Shown: in pieces, positions 1-11,300 of the stretch | How positions within the stretch are numbered: the first letter of the stretch is position 1 | How the letters are laid out: every line of letters begins with the position of its first letter | DNA from: Litoditis marina | Lineage: Eukaryota; Nematoda; Chromadorea; Rhabditida; Rhabditidae | Length of the DNA stretch: 64,000 nt | Direction: 5' to 3' | Assembly (NCBI GenBank): GCA_964036275.1 | Contig: OZ038434.1 | Coordinates: 19,209,879 to 19,273,878, forward strand | Position numbers and translations under genes: made by a program | Notes under the pieces: generated by a model | What the model saw: the letters and a program-made list of their open reading frames with translations, nothing else | What the model was told of the DNA's origin: nothing | Database searches by the model: none

Positions 1-468
1 TGTCCACCTTTTGTCCTCAAGGATGTTGAAAACATTACCTTGGGACAAAAATTGGACAATCTGTCCACTTTCTGTCCCCAAGGATGTTGAAAACATTTCT
101 TCGGGACAAAAATTGGACAACCTGTTTACTTTTTGTCTTCAGGAAACCAACTGGACAATCTGTCCACTTTTTGTCCTCAAGGATGTTGAAAACATTACCT
201 TGGGACAAAAATTGGACAATCTGTCCACTTTCTGTCCCCAAGGATGTTGAAAACATTTCTTCGGGACAAAAATTGGACAACCTGTTTACTTTTTGTCTTC
301 AGGAAACCAACTGGACAATCTGTCCATCTTTTGTCCTCAAGGATGTTGAAAACATTACCTCGGGACAAAAATTGGACAATCTGTCCACCTTTTGTCCTCA
401 AGGATATTGAAAAACTTTCCTCGGGACAAAAATTGGACAACCTGTTTACTTTTTGTCTTCAGGAAACA

Positions 469-706
469 ATATAATAATAATCTTTTACGGCAACTATTTC
501 AGCCGTGTGCTTTATTGAGAAAATTACATAATCACACACAAATCATATATCAACCGTAGAAGGACTGTCCGTAGAGGGGTGGAGATAGGCATGGGTGAGC
601 TTTGTAACCAGCTCATGCGGTCCGCCAGACAGATACCGCGGCGAGCGGGGATCGAACCCAGGTCTGTGGAGCGACAGCCGAACGCTAACCACTTGACCAC
701 TCGGCC
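469..706 (-). mobile_element. tRNA-derived SINE, copy 1 (full length, ~238 bp)
   Basis: Non-satellite insert between A-unit sequence ending AGGAAACA and A-unit sequence resuming AAACTGG. Read on the minus strand it starts with a tRNA-like head: A box TGGTCAAGTGG (complement of 689-699) and B box GGTTCGATCCCC (complement of 647-658). A ~160-bp body follows, and it ends in an ATT-rich tail (complement of 469-482). Head, body and simple-repeat tail are the usual layout of a tRNA-type SINE. The head does not fold into a clean cloverleaf (mismatches in D and T stems and the acceptor), so it is not a functional tRNA gene and no anticodon can be read. There is no clear target-site duplication. Confidence 0.8.
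647..699 (-). promoter_or_regulatory. Candidate internal RNA polymerase III promoter (A and B boxes) of the SINE
   Basis: The minus strand has TGGTCAAGTGG followed 30 bp later by GGTTCGATCCCC, matching the usual tRNA A-box and B-box consensus and spacing. Known tRNA-derived SINEs are transcribed from such boxes. Whether this copy is active cannot be judged. The identical second copy is at 3283-3335. Confidence 0.6.
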
Positions 707-3027
707 AAACTGGACAATCTGTCCACTTTTTGTCCTCAAGGATATTGAAAAAAACTTTCCTCGGGACAAAAATTGGACAACCTGTTTACTTTTTGTCTTC
801 AGGAAACCAACTGGACAATCTGTCCACCTTTTGTCCTCAAGGATGTTGAAAACATTACCTTGGGACAAAAATTGGACAATCTGTCCACTTTCTGTCCCCA
901 AGGATGTTGAAAACATTTCTTCGGGACAAAAATTGGACAACCTGTTTACTTTTTGTCTTCAGGAAACCAACTGGACAATCTGTCCACCTTTTGTCCTCAA
1001 GGATGTTGAAAACATTACCTTGGGACAAAAATTGGACAATCTGTCCACTTTTTGTCCTCAAGGATGTTGAAAACATTACCTCGGGACAAAAAGTGGACAA
1101 CCTGTTTACTTTTTGTCTTCAGGAAACAAACTGGACAATCTGTCCACTTTTTGTCCTCAAGGATATTGAAAAACTTTCCTCGGGACAAAATTGGACAACC
1201 TGTTCACTTTTTGTCTTTAGGAAACAAACTGGACAATCTGTCCACCTTTTGTCCTCAAAGATCTCAAAAAAGATTCCTCAGGACAAAAATTGGACAACCT
1301 GTCAACTTTTGGTCTCCAGGAAACAAACTGGACAATCTGTCCACTTTTTGTCCTCAAGGATATTGAAAAACTTTCCTCGGGACAACAATTGGACAACCTG
1401 TTTACTTTTTGTCTTCAGGAAACCAACTGGACTGGACAATCTGTCCACCTTTTGTCCTCAAAGATGTTGAAAACATTTCCTCGGGACAAAAATTGGACGA
1501 CCTGTTCACTTTTTGTCTTCAGGAAACCAACTGGACAATCTGTCCACTTTTTGTCCTCAAGGATGTTGAAATCATTTCCTCGGGACAAAAATTGGACAAC
1601 ATGTTAACTTTTTGTCTTCAGGAAACAAACTGGACAATCTGTCCACTTTTTGTCCTCAAGGATATTGAAAAACTTTCCTCGGGACAAAAATTGGACGACC
1701 TGTTCACTTTTTGTCTTCAGGATACCAACTGGACAATCTGTCCACCTTTTGTCCTCAAGGATGTTGAAAACATTACCTTGGGACAAACATTGGACAATCT
1801 GTCCACTTTCTGTCCTCAAGGATGTTGAAAACATTTCCTCGGGACAAAAATTGGACGACCTGTTCACTTTTTGTCTTCAGGAAACCAACTGGACAATCTG
1901 TCCACCTTTTGTCCTCAAGGATGTTGAAAACATTACCTCGGGACAAAAATTGGACAATCTGTTCACTTTTTGTCCTCAAGGATGTTGAAAACATTTCCTC
2001 GGGACAAAAATTGGACGACCTGTTCACTTTTTGTCTTCAGGAAACCAACTGGACAATCTGTCCACCTTTTGTCCTCAAGGATGTTGAAAACATTACCTTG
2101 GGACAAAAATTGGACAATCTGTCCACTTTCTGTCCCCAAGGATGTTGAAAACATTTCTTCGGGACAAAAATTGGACAACCTGTTTACTTTTTGTCTTCAG
2201 GAAACCAACTGGACAATCTGTCCACCTTTTGTCCTCAAGGATGTTGAAAACATTACCTCGGGACAAAAATTGGACAACCTGTTTACTTTTTGTCTTCAGG
2301 AACCAAACTGGACAATCTGTCCACTTTTTGTCCTCAAGGATGTTGAAAACATTTCCTCGGGACAAAAATTGGACAACATGTTAACTTTTTGTCTTCAGGA
2401 AACAAACTGGACAATCTGTCCACTTTTTGTCCTCAAGGATATTGAAAAACTTTCCTCGGGACAAAAATTGGACAACCTGTTTACTTTTTGTCTTCAGGAA
2501 ACAAACTGGACAATCTGTCCACCTTTTGTCCTCAAAGATCTCGAAAAAGATTCCTCAGGACAAAAATTGGACAACCTGTTAACTCTTTGTCTTCAGGAAA
2601 CAAACTGGACAATCTGTCCACTTTTTGTCCTCAAGGATATTGAAAAACTTTCCTCGGGACAAAAATTGGACAACCTGTTTACTTTTTGTCTTCAGGAAAC
2701 AAACTGGACAATCTGTCCACTTTTTGTCCTCAAGGATGTTGAAAACATTACCTCGGGACAAAAAGTGGACAACCTGTTTACTTTTTGTCTTCAGGAAACA
2801 AACTGGACAATCTGTCCACTTTTTGTCCTCAAGGATATAGAAAAACTTTCCTCGGGACAAAAATTGGACAACCTGTTTACTTTTTGTCTTCAGGAAACAA
2901 ACTGGACAATCTGTCCACCTTCTGTCCTCAAGCCTCAAGGATCTCGAAAAAGATTCCTCAGGACAAAAATTGGACAACCTGTTAACTCTTTGTCTTCAGG
3001 AAACAAACTGGACAATCTGTCCACTTA

Positions 3028-5663
3028 TTGTCCTCAAGGATATTGAAAAACTTTCCTCGGGACAAAAATTGGACAACCTGTTTACTTTTTGTCTTCAGGA
3101 AACAATATAATAATAATCTTTTACGGCAACTATTTCAGCCGTGTGCTTTATTGAGAAAATTACATAATCACACACAAATCATATATCAACCGTAGAAGGA
3201 CTGTCCGTAGAGGGGTGGAGATAGGCATGGGTGAGCTTTGTAACCAGCTCATGCGGTCCGCCAGACAGATACCGCGGCGAGCGGGGATCGAACCCAGGTC
3301 TGTGGAGCGACAGCCGAACGCTAACCACTTGACCACTCGGCCAAACTGGACAATCTGTCCACTTTTTGTCCTCAAGGATATTGAAAAAAACTTTCCTCGG
3401 GACAAAAATTGGACAACCTGTTTACTTTTTGTCTTCAGGAAACCAACTGGACAATCTGTCCACCTTTTGTCCTCAAGGATGTTGAAAACATTACCTTGGG
3501 ACAAAAATTGGACAATCTGTCCACTTTCTGTCCCCAAGGATGTTGAAAACATTTCTTCGGGACAAAAATTGGACAACCTGTTTACTTTTTGTCTTCAGGA
3601 AACCAACTGGACAATCTGTCCACCTTTTGTCCTCAAGGATGTTGAAAACATTACCTTGGGACAAAAATTGGACAATCTGTCCACTTTTTGTCCTCAAGGA
3701 TGTTGAAAACATTACCTCGGGACAAAAAGTGGACAACCTGTTTACTTTTTGTCTTCAGGAAACAAACTGGACAATCTGTCCACTTTTTGTCCTCAAGGAT
3801 ATTGAAAAACTTTCCTCGGGACAAAATTGGACAACCTGTTCACTTTTTGTCTTTAGGAAACAAACTGGACAATCTGTCCACCTTTTGTCCTCAAAGATCT
3901 CAAAAAAGATTCCTCAGGACAAAAATTGGACAACCTGTCAACTTTTGGTCTCCAGGAAACAAACTGGACAATCTGTCCACTTTTTGTCCTCAAGGATATT
4001 GAAAAACTTTCCTCGGGACAACAATTGGACAACCTGTTTACTTTTTGTCTTCAGGAAACCAACTGGACTGGACAATCTGTCCACCTTTTGTCCTCAAAGA
4101 TGTTGAAAACATTTCCTCGGGACAAAAATTGGACGACCTGTTCACTTTTTGTCTTCAGGAAACCAACTGGACAATCTGTCCACTTTTTGTCCTCAAGGAT
4201 GTTGAAATCATTTCCTCGGGACAAAAATTGGACAACATGTTAACTTTTTGTCTTCAGGAAACAAACTGGACAATCTGTCCACTTTTTGTCCTCAAGGATA
4301 TTGAAAAACTTTCCTCGGGACAAAAATTGGACGACCTGTTCACTTTTTGTCTTCAGGATACCAACTGGACAATCTGTCCACCTTTTGTCCTCAAGGATGT
4401 TGAAAACATTACCTTGGGACAAACATTGGACAATCTGTCCACTTTCTGTCCTCAAGGATGTTGAAAACATTTCCTCGGGACAAAAATTGGACGACCTGTT
4501 CACTTTTTGTCTTCAGGAAACCAACTGGACAATCTGTCCACCTTTTGTCCTCAAGGATGTTGAAAACATTACCTCGGGACAAAAATTGGACAATCTGTTC
4601 ACTTTTTGTCCTCAAGGATGTTGAAAACATTTCCTCGGGACAAAAATTGGACGACCTGTTCACTTTTTGTCTTCAGGAAACCAACTGGACAATCTGTCCA
4701 CCTTTTGTCCTCAAGGATGTTGAAAACATTACCTTGGGACAAAAATTGGACAATCTGTCCACTTTCTGTCCCCAAGGATGTTGAAAACATTTCTTCGGGA
4801 CAAAAATTGGACAACCTGTTTACTTTTTGTCTTCAGGAAACCAACTGGACAATCTGTCCACCTTTTGTCCTCAAGGATGTTGAAAACATTACCTCGGGAC
4901 AAAAATTGGACAACCTGTTTACTTTTTGTCTTCAGGAACCAAACTGGACAATCTGTCCACTTTTTGTCCTCAAGGATGTTGAAAACATTTCCTCGGGACA
5001 AAAATTGGACAACATGTTAACTTTTTGTCTTCAGGAAACAAACTGGACAATCTGTCCACTTTTTGTCCTCAAGGATATTGAAAAACTTTCCTCGGGACAA
5101 AAATTGGACAACCTGTTTACTTTTTGTCTTCAGGAAACAAACTGGACAATCTGTCCACCTTTTGTCCTCAAAGATCTCGAAAAAGATTCCTCAGGACAAA
5201 AATTGGACAACCTGTTAACTCTTTGTCTTCAGGAAACAAACTGGACAATCTGTCCACTTTTTGTCCTCAAGGATATTGAAAAACTTTCCTCGGGACAAAA
5301 ATTGGACAACCTGTTTACTTTTTGTCTTCAGGAAACAAACTGGACAATCTGTCCACTTTTTGTCCTCAAGGATGTTGAAAACATTACCTCGGGACAAAAA
5401 GTGGACAACCTGTTTACTTTTTGTCTTCAGGAAACAAACTGGACAATCTGTCCACTTTTTGTCCTCAAGGATATAGAAAAACTTTCCTCGGGACAAAAAT
5501 TGGACAACCTGTTTACTTTTTGTCTTCAGGAAACAAACTGGACAATCTGTCCACCTTCTGTCCTCAAGCCTCAAGGATCTCGAAAAAGATTCCTCAGGAC
5601 AAAAATTGGACAACCTGTTAACTCTTTGTCTTCAGGAAACAAACTGGACAATCTGTCCACTTA
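3028..5663 (+). repeat. 2,636-bp higher-order duplication in family A, copy 2
   Basis: Second copy of 392-3027. Identity carries on to about 5740. There copy 1 goes into the next SINE (3105), while this copy goes on into ordinary A units, so a third SINE is absent. The lack of visible divergence points to a recent unequal exchange, or to an assembly duplication. Confidence 0.9.
3105..3342 (-). mobile_element. tRNA-derived SINE, copy 2 (carried by the 2,636-bp duplication)
   Basis: Same sequence and same position in the A unit as the insert at 469-706, exactly 2,636 bp downstream. It was therefore copied with its flanks and is not an independent insertion. A and B box equivalents lie at 3325-3335 and 3283-3294 (as complements), and the ATT-rich tail is at the left end. 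Confidence 0.8.
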
Positions 5664-6956
5664 TTGTCCTCAAGGATATTGAAAAACTTTCCTCGGGACA
5701 AAAATTGGACAACCTGTTTACTTTTTGTCTTCAGGAAACAAACTGGACAATCTGTCCACTTTTTGTCCTCAAGGATGTTGAAAACATTACCTCGGGACAA
5801 AAAGTGGACAACCTGTTTACTTTTTGTCTTCAGGAAACAAACTGGACAATCTGTCCACTTTTTGTCCTCAAGGATGTTGAAAACATTTCCTCGGGACAAA
5901 AATTGGACAACTTGTTTAATTCTTGTCTTCAGGAAACCAACTGGACAATCTGTCCACCTTTTGTCCTCAAGGATGTTGAAAACATTTCCTCGGGACAAAA
6001 ATTGGACAACCTGTTTACTTTTTGTCTTTAGGAAACCAACTGGACTGGACAATCTGTCCACCTTTTGTCCTCAAGGATGTTGAAAACATTACCTCGGGAC
6101 AAAAATTGGACAATCTGTTCACTTTTTGTCCTCAAGGATGTTGAAAACATTTCCTCAGGACAAAAATTGGACAACCTGTTTAATTTTTGTCTTCAGGAAA
6201 CCAACTGGACAATCTGTCCACTTTTTGTCCTCAAGGATGTTGAGAACATTTCCTCGGGACAAAACTTGGACAACTTGTTTAATTTTTGTCTTCAGGAAAC
6301 CAACTGGACAATCTGTCCACTTTTTGTCCTCAAGGATGTTGAGAACATTTCCTCGGGACAAAACTTGGACAACCTGTTTACTTTTTGTCTTTAAAAAACA
6401 AACTGGACAATCTGTCCACCTTTTGTCCTCAAAGATCTCAAAAAAGATTCCTCAGGACAAAAATTGGACAACCTGTCAACTTTTTGTTTCCAGGAAACAA
6501 ACTGGACAATCTGTCCACTTTTTGTCCTCAAGGATATTGAAAAACTTTCCTCGGGACAAAAATTGGACAACCTGTTTACTTTTTGTCTTCAGGAAACCAA
6601 CTGGACTGGACAATCTGTCCACCTTCTGTCCTCAAGGATATTGAAAAACTTTCCTCGGGACAAAAATTGGACAACTTGTTTAATTTTTGTCTTCAGGAAA
6701 CCAACTGGACAATCTGTCCACCTTTTGTCCTCAAGGATGTTGAAAACATTTCCTCGGGACAAAAATTGGACAACCTGTTTACTTTTTGTCTTCAGGAACC
6801 AAACTGGACAATCTGTCCACTTTTTGTCCTCAAGGATGTTGAAAACATTTCCTCGGGACAAAAATTGGACAACATGTTAACTTTTTGTCTTCAGGAAACA
6901 AACTGGACAATCTGTCCACTTTTTGTCCTCAAGGATATTGAAAAACTTTCCTCGGG

Positions 6957-7061
6957 ACTCAAATGATAGTAATACTCGGCAAGTGGTTTATTAAGAAAAC
7001 AATTTTATCTGCACCGTACAGATCAAACCACATACCTACGGCATGTATACAAAAAGAGAAA
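6957..7061. other. Short non-satellite boundary between family A and the foldback element
   Basis: About 105 bp that fit neither satellite. The left part (6963-7001) has a short ATAGTAAT stretch, CGGCAAGTG and GTTTATTAAGAAAA. This weakly resembles the SINE 3' end as it lies at 469-525 (ATAATAAT, CGGCAACT, CTTTATTGAGAAAA). It may be a diverged SINE tail, but the match is short and gapped. Nothing else is recognisable. Confidence 0.4.
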
Positions 7062-7355
7062 AATTCATGAAAAAGTGGGGGCCCAACGACTGTGAGATTT
7101 GTCTTCTGCTGTGCGCCCCTTAGACAACTACTCTGAAATGGAGCAGCTACTGCTACAAAAACCGAAAAATACTCATGTATAACTATTAATTACAAACATA
7201 CAAAAGTCGTAAAATATTTTTTCAAACCTGTAAACTATAATCTGTAAATAACCGAAAAATACTGCTATACTCAAGTATAACTCTTCATTACAAACATACA
7301 AAAGTCGTGAAATATTTTATCAAACCTGTAAACTAGAATCTACAAGTCACAGCTG
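7062..7355 (+). repeat. Left inverted-repeat arm of the foldback element
   Basis: It pairs with 7480-7774 read in reverse complement. It starts AATTCATGAAAAAGTGGGGG and ends near AATCTACAAGTCACAGCTG. It includes a GC-rich outer part (7075-7118) and two AT-rich sub-repeats of ~90-100 bp. Confidence 0.85.
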
Positions 7356-7479
7356 CGAAAGAGAGAACAACTGTTGAATAATATGCCAAACGTATAGCAC
7401 CTAGAATTGAAGTAATGATCAAAAACACCAACCATTGTGCACAAAACCAGGTACTCTATAATTGACTACGTTGAGTTAA
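7356..7479. other. Loop of the foldback element
   Basis: A 124-bp AT-rich unique sequence between the arms. No open frame or known motif is visible. Confidence 0.6.
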
Positions 7480-7774
7480 CATCTGTGATTTGTAGATTCT
7501 AGTTTACAGGTTTGATAAAATATTTCACGACTTTTGTATGTTTGTAATGAAGAGTTATACTTGAGTATAGCAGTATTTTCGGTTATTTACAGATTCTAGT
7601 TTACAGGTTTGAAAAAATATTTTACGACTTTTGTATGTTTGTAATTAATAGTTATACATGAGTATTTTTCGTTTTTTGTAGCAGTAGCTGCTCCATTTGA
7701 GAGTAGTTGTCTAAGGGGCGCAACAGCAGAAGACAAATCTCACAGTCGTTGGGCCCCCCACTTTTTCATGAATT
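7480..7774 (-). repeat. Right inverted-repeat arm of the foldback element
   Basis: Reverse complement of 7062-7355 at roughly 97% by eye. The last bases AATTCG also fit the start of the first B monomer, so the exact boundary with the satellite is ambiguous by about 4 bp. Confidence 0.85.
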
Positions 7775-8339
7775 CGTTTATGTTTAGACAACTCTATTTC
7801 ACCCTCACGTGCGTGTACTGACCGACTTATCGCATCCGAACACCGCAGAAACCTCACGACATCTTTATTTTCTCATCACCACAAATACAGAAAAACTGAA
7901 TAAAAGTATTGGTAGACAAGGTTCCAGATCATCAGTTCACTACAGTAATTCGTTCATGTTTAGACAACTCTATTTTACCCTCACGTGCGTGTACTGACCG
8001 ACGTATCGCATCCGAAATCCGCAGAAACCTCAAGACATCTCTATATTCTCAACACCACAAATACAGAAAACTGAATAAAAGTATTGTTAGAGAAGGTTCC
8101 AGAGCATCAGTTCACTACAGTAATTTGTTCATGTTTAGACAACTCTATTTCACCCTCACGTGCGTGTACTGACCGACGTATCGCATCCGAAATCCGCAGA
8201 AACCTCACGACATCATTATCTTCTCATTACCACAAATACAGAAAACTGAATAAAAGTATTGGTAGACAAGGTTCCAGATCATCAGTTCACTACAGTAATT
8301 CGTTCATGTTTAGACAACTCTATTTCACCCTCACGTGCG

Positions 8340-11300
8340 TGTACTGACCGACGTATCGCATCCGAACTTCGCAGAAACCTCAAGACATCTCTATATTCTC
8401 AACACCACAATACAGAAAACTGAATAAAAGTATTGTTAGAGAAGGTTCCAGAGCATCAGTTCACTACAGTAATTTGTTCATGTTAAGACAACTCTATTTC
8501 ACCCTCGCGTGCGTGTACTGACCGACGTATCGCATCCGAACTCCGCAGAAACCTCAAGACATCTCTATATTCTCAACACCACAAATACAGAAAACTGAAT
8601 AAAAGTATTGTTAGAGAAGGTTCCAGAGCATCAGTTCACTACAGTAATTCGTTCATGTTTAGAAAACTCTATTTCACCCTCACGTGCGTGTACTGACCGA
8701 CGTATCGCATCCGAACTCCGCAGAAACCTCAAGACATCTCTATATCTCAACACCACAAATACAGAAAACTGAATAAAAGTATTGTTAGAGAAGGTTCCAG
8801 AGCATCAGTTCACTACAGTAATTTGTTCATGTTAAGACAACTCTATTTCACCCTCGCGTGCGTGTACTGACCGACGTATCGCATCCGAAATCCGCAGAAA
8901 CCTCAAGACATCTCTATATTCTCAACACCACAAATACAGAAAACTGAATAAAAGTATTGTTAGAGAAGGTTCCAGAGCATCAGTTCACTACAGTAATTCG
9001 TTCATGTTTAGAAAACTCTATTTCACCCTCGCGTGCGTGTGTACTGACCGACGTATCGCATCGAAATCCGCAGAAACCTCAAGACATCTCTATATTCTCA
9101 ACACCACAAATACAGAAAACTGAATAAAAGTATTGTTAGAGAAGGTTCCAGAGCATCAGTTCACTACAGTAATTCGTTCATGTTTAGAAAACTCTATTTC
9201 ACCCTCGCGTGCGTGTACTGACCGACGAATCGCATCCGAAATCCGCAGAAACCTCAAGACATCTTTATATTCTCAACACCACAAATACAGAAAACTGAAT
9301 AAAAGTATTGTTAGAGAAGGTTCCAGAGCATAAGTTCACTACAGTAATTCGTTCATGTTCAGACAACTCCATTTCACCCTCACGTGCGTGTACTGAACGA
9401 CGTATCGCACCCGAAATCCGCAAAAAACTCAAGACATCTCTATATTCTCAGCACCACAAATACAGAAAACTGAATAAAAGTATTGTTAGACAAGGTTCCA
9501 GATCATCAGTTCACTACAGTAATTCGTTCATGTTCAGACAACTCCATTTCACCCTCACGTGCGTGTACTGAACGACGTATCGCACCCGAAATCCGCAAAA
9601 AACTCAAGACATCTCTATATTCTCAACACCACAAATACAGAAAACTGAATAAAAGTATTGTTAGACAAGGTTCCAGATCATCAGTTCACTACAGTAATTC
9701 GTTCATGTTTAGACAACTCTATTTCACCCTCACGTGCGTGTACTGAACGACGTATCGCATCCGAAATTCGCAGAAACCTCAAGACATCTCTATATTCTCA
9801 ACACCACAAATACAGAAAACTGAATAAAAGTATTGTTAGACAAGGTTCCAGATCATCAGTTCACTACAGTAATTCGTTCATGTTCAGACAACTCCATTTC
9901 ACCCTCACGTGCGTGTACTGACGACGTATCGCACCCGAAATCCGCAAAAAACTCAAGACATCTCTATATTCTCAACACCACAAATACAGAAACTGAATAA
10001 AAGTATTGTTAGACAAGGTTCCAGATCATCAGTTCACTACAGTAATTCGTTCATGTTTAGACAACTCTATTTCACCCTCACGTGCGTGTACTGAACGACG
10101 TATCGCATCCGAAATTCGCAGAAACCTCAAGACATCTCTATATTCTCAACACCACAAATACAGAAAACTGAATAAAAGTATTGTTAGACAAGGTTCCAGA
10201 TCATCAGTTCACTACAGTAATTCGTTCATGTTCAGACAACTCCATTTCACCCTCACGTGCGTGTACTGAACGACGTATCGCACCCGAAATCCGCAAAAAA
10301 CTCAAGACATCTCTATATTCTCAACACCACAAATACAGAAAACTGAATAAAAGTATTGTTAGACAAGGTTCAGATCATCAGTTCACTACAGTAATTCGTT
10401 CATGTTCAGACAACTCCATTTCACCCTCACGTGCGTGTACTGAACGACGTACGCACCCGAATCCGCAAAAAAAAAACTCAAGACATCTCTATATTCTCAA
10501 CACCACAAATACAGAAAACTGAATAAAAGTATTGTTAGACGAGGTTCCAGATCATCAGTTCACTACAGTAATTCGTTCATGTTTAGACAACTCTATTTCA
10601 CCCTCACGTGCGTGTACTGATCGACGTATCGCATCCGAAATCCGCAGAAACCTCAAGACATCTCTATATTCTCAACACCACACATACAGAAAACTGAATA
10701 AAAGTATTGTTAGAGAAGGTTCCAGAGCATAAGTTCACTACAGTAATTCGTTCATGTTTAGAACTCTGTTTTCACCCTCACGTGCGTGTACTGACCGACG
10801 TATCGCATCCGAACACCGTAGAAACCTCACGACATCTTTATCTTCTCATCACCACAAATACAGAAAACTGAATAAAAGTATTGTTAGACAAGGTTCCAGA
10901 TCATCAGTTCACTACAGTAATTCGTTTATGTTTAGACAACTCTATTTCACCCTCACGTGCGTGTACTGACCGACGTATCGCATCCGAAATCCGCAGAAAC
11001 CTCACGACATCTTTATCTTCTCATTACCACAAATACAGAAAACTGAATAAAAGTATTGCTAGACAAGGTTCCAGATCATCAGTTCACTACAGTAACTCGT
11101 TCATGTTTAGACAACTCTATTTCACCCTCACGTGCGTGTACTGACCGACGTATCGCATCCGAAATCCGCAGAAACCTCGAGACATCTCTATATTCTCAAC
11201 ACCACACATACAGAAAACTGAATAAAAGTATTGTTAGAGAAGGTTCCAGAGCATAAGTTCACTACAGTAATTCGTTCATGTTTAGAAAACTCCATTTCAA

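Larger units (their letters stand above)
392..3027 (+). repeat. 2,636-bp higher-order duplication in family A, copy 1
   Basis: Everything from 392 to 3104 reappears 2,636 bp downstream with no difference that I noticed, including the SINE, the CTCAAGCCTCAAGG irregularity near 2930 and the five-base GGACT insertion. Just left of 392 the two copies differ (T versus A), which sets the left limit. This is a recent tandem duplication of a block of ~27 modules. Confidence 0.9.
1..6956 (+). repeat. Satellite family A array, plus orientation (99-bp unit of 61 + 38 bp modules)
   Basis: Tandem array that enters from beyond the left edge. The full unit is 99 bp: a 61-bp module (for example 153-213 or 214-274) followed by a 38-bp module starting GGACAACCTG. 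Extra 61-bp modules without the 38-bp part give a 160-bp composite (153 to 313). The 38-bp module resembles the first part of the 61-bp one, so the unit probably arose by internal duplication. A 5-bp variant (CTGGACTGGACAAT) marks some units near 1428, 4064, 6044 and 6604. Because 99 is a multiple of three, long open frames run through it on both strands (up to 358 codons at 1970-3046). They have no start context, splice structure or recognisable domain, so I do not call them genes. Confidence 0.95.
7062..7774. mobile_element. Foldback-type element with long terminal inverted repeats, non-autonomous
   Basis: Two arms of ~294 bp (7062-7355 and 7480-7774) are reverse complements with about nine differences, around a 124-bp loop. 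Each arm contains two tandem sub-repeats beginning ACCGAAAA (7161-7250 and from 7251 in the left arm). Long inverted arms made of direct sub-repeats are typical of foldback elements. The outermost AATT at both ends (7062-7065, 7771-7774) is self-complementary, so it may be a 4-bp target duplication. No transposase or other frame is present, so movement would need a protein supplied elsewhere. The element sits at the left boundary of the B satellite. Confidence 0.75.

Noticed and set aside
636..706. Functional tRNA gene on the minus strand
   Set aside because: A and B boxes are good, but the acceptor and T stems have mismatches, the D stem is imperfect, and no normal anticodon arm can be drawn. 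It is better read as the head of a SINE.
1..6956. Dozens of 60-360 codon open frames on both strands in family A
   Set aside because: They come from a 99-bp period (33 codons) in dyad-rich DNA. Both strands are open in the same place, phase changes at every 61-bp module, and no domain or start context is present.
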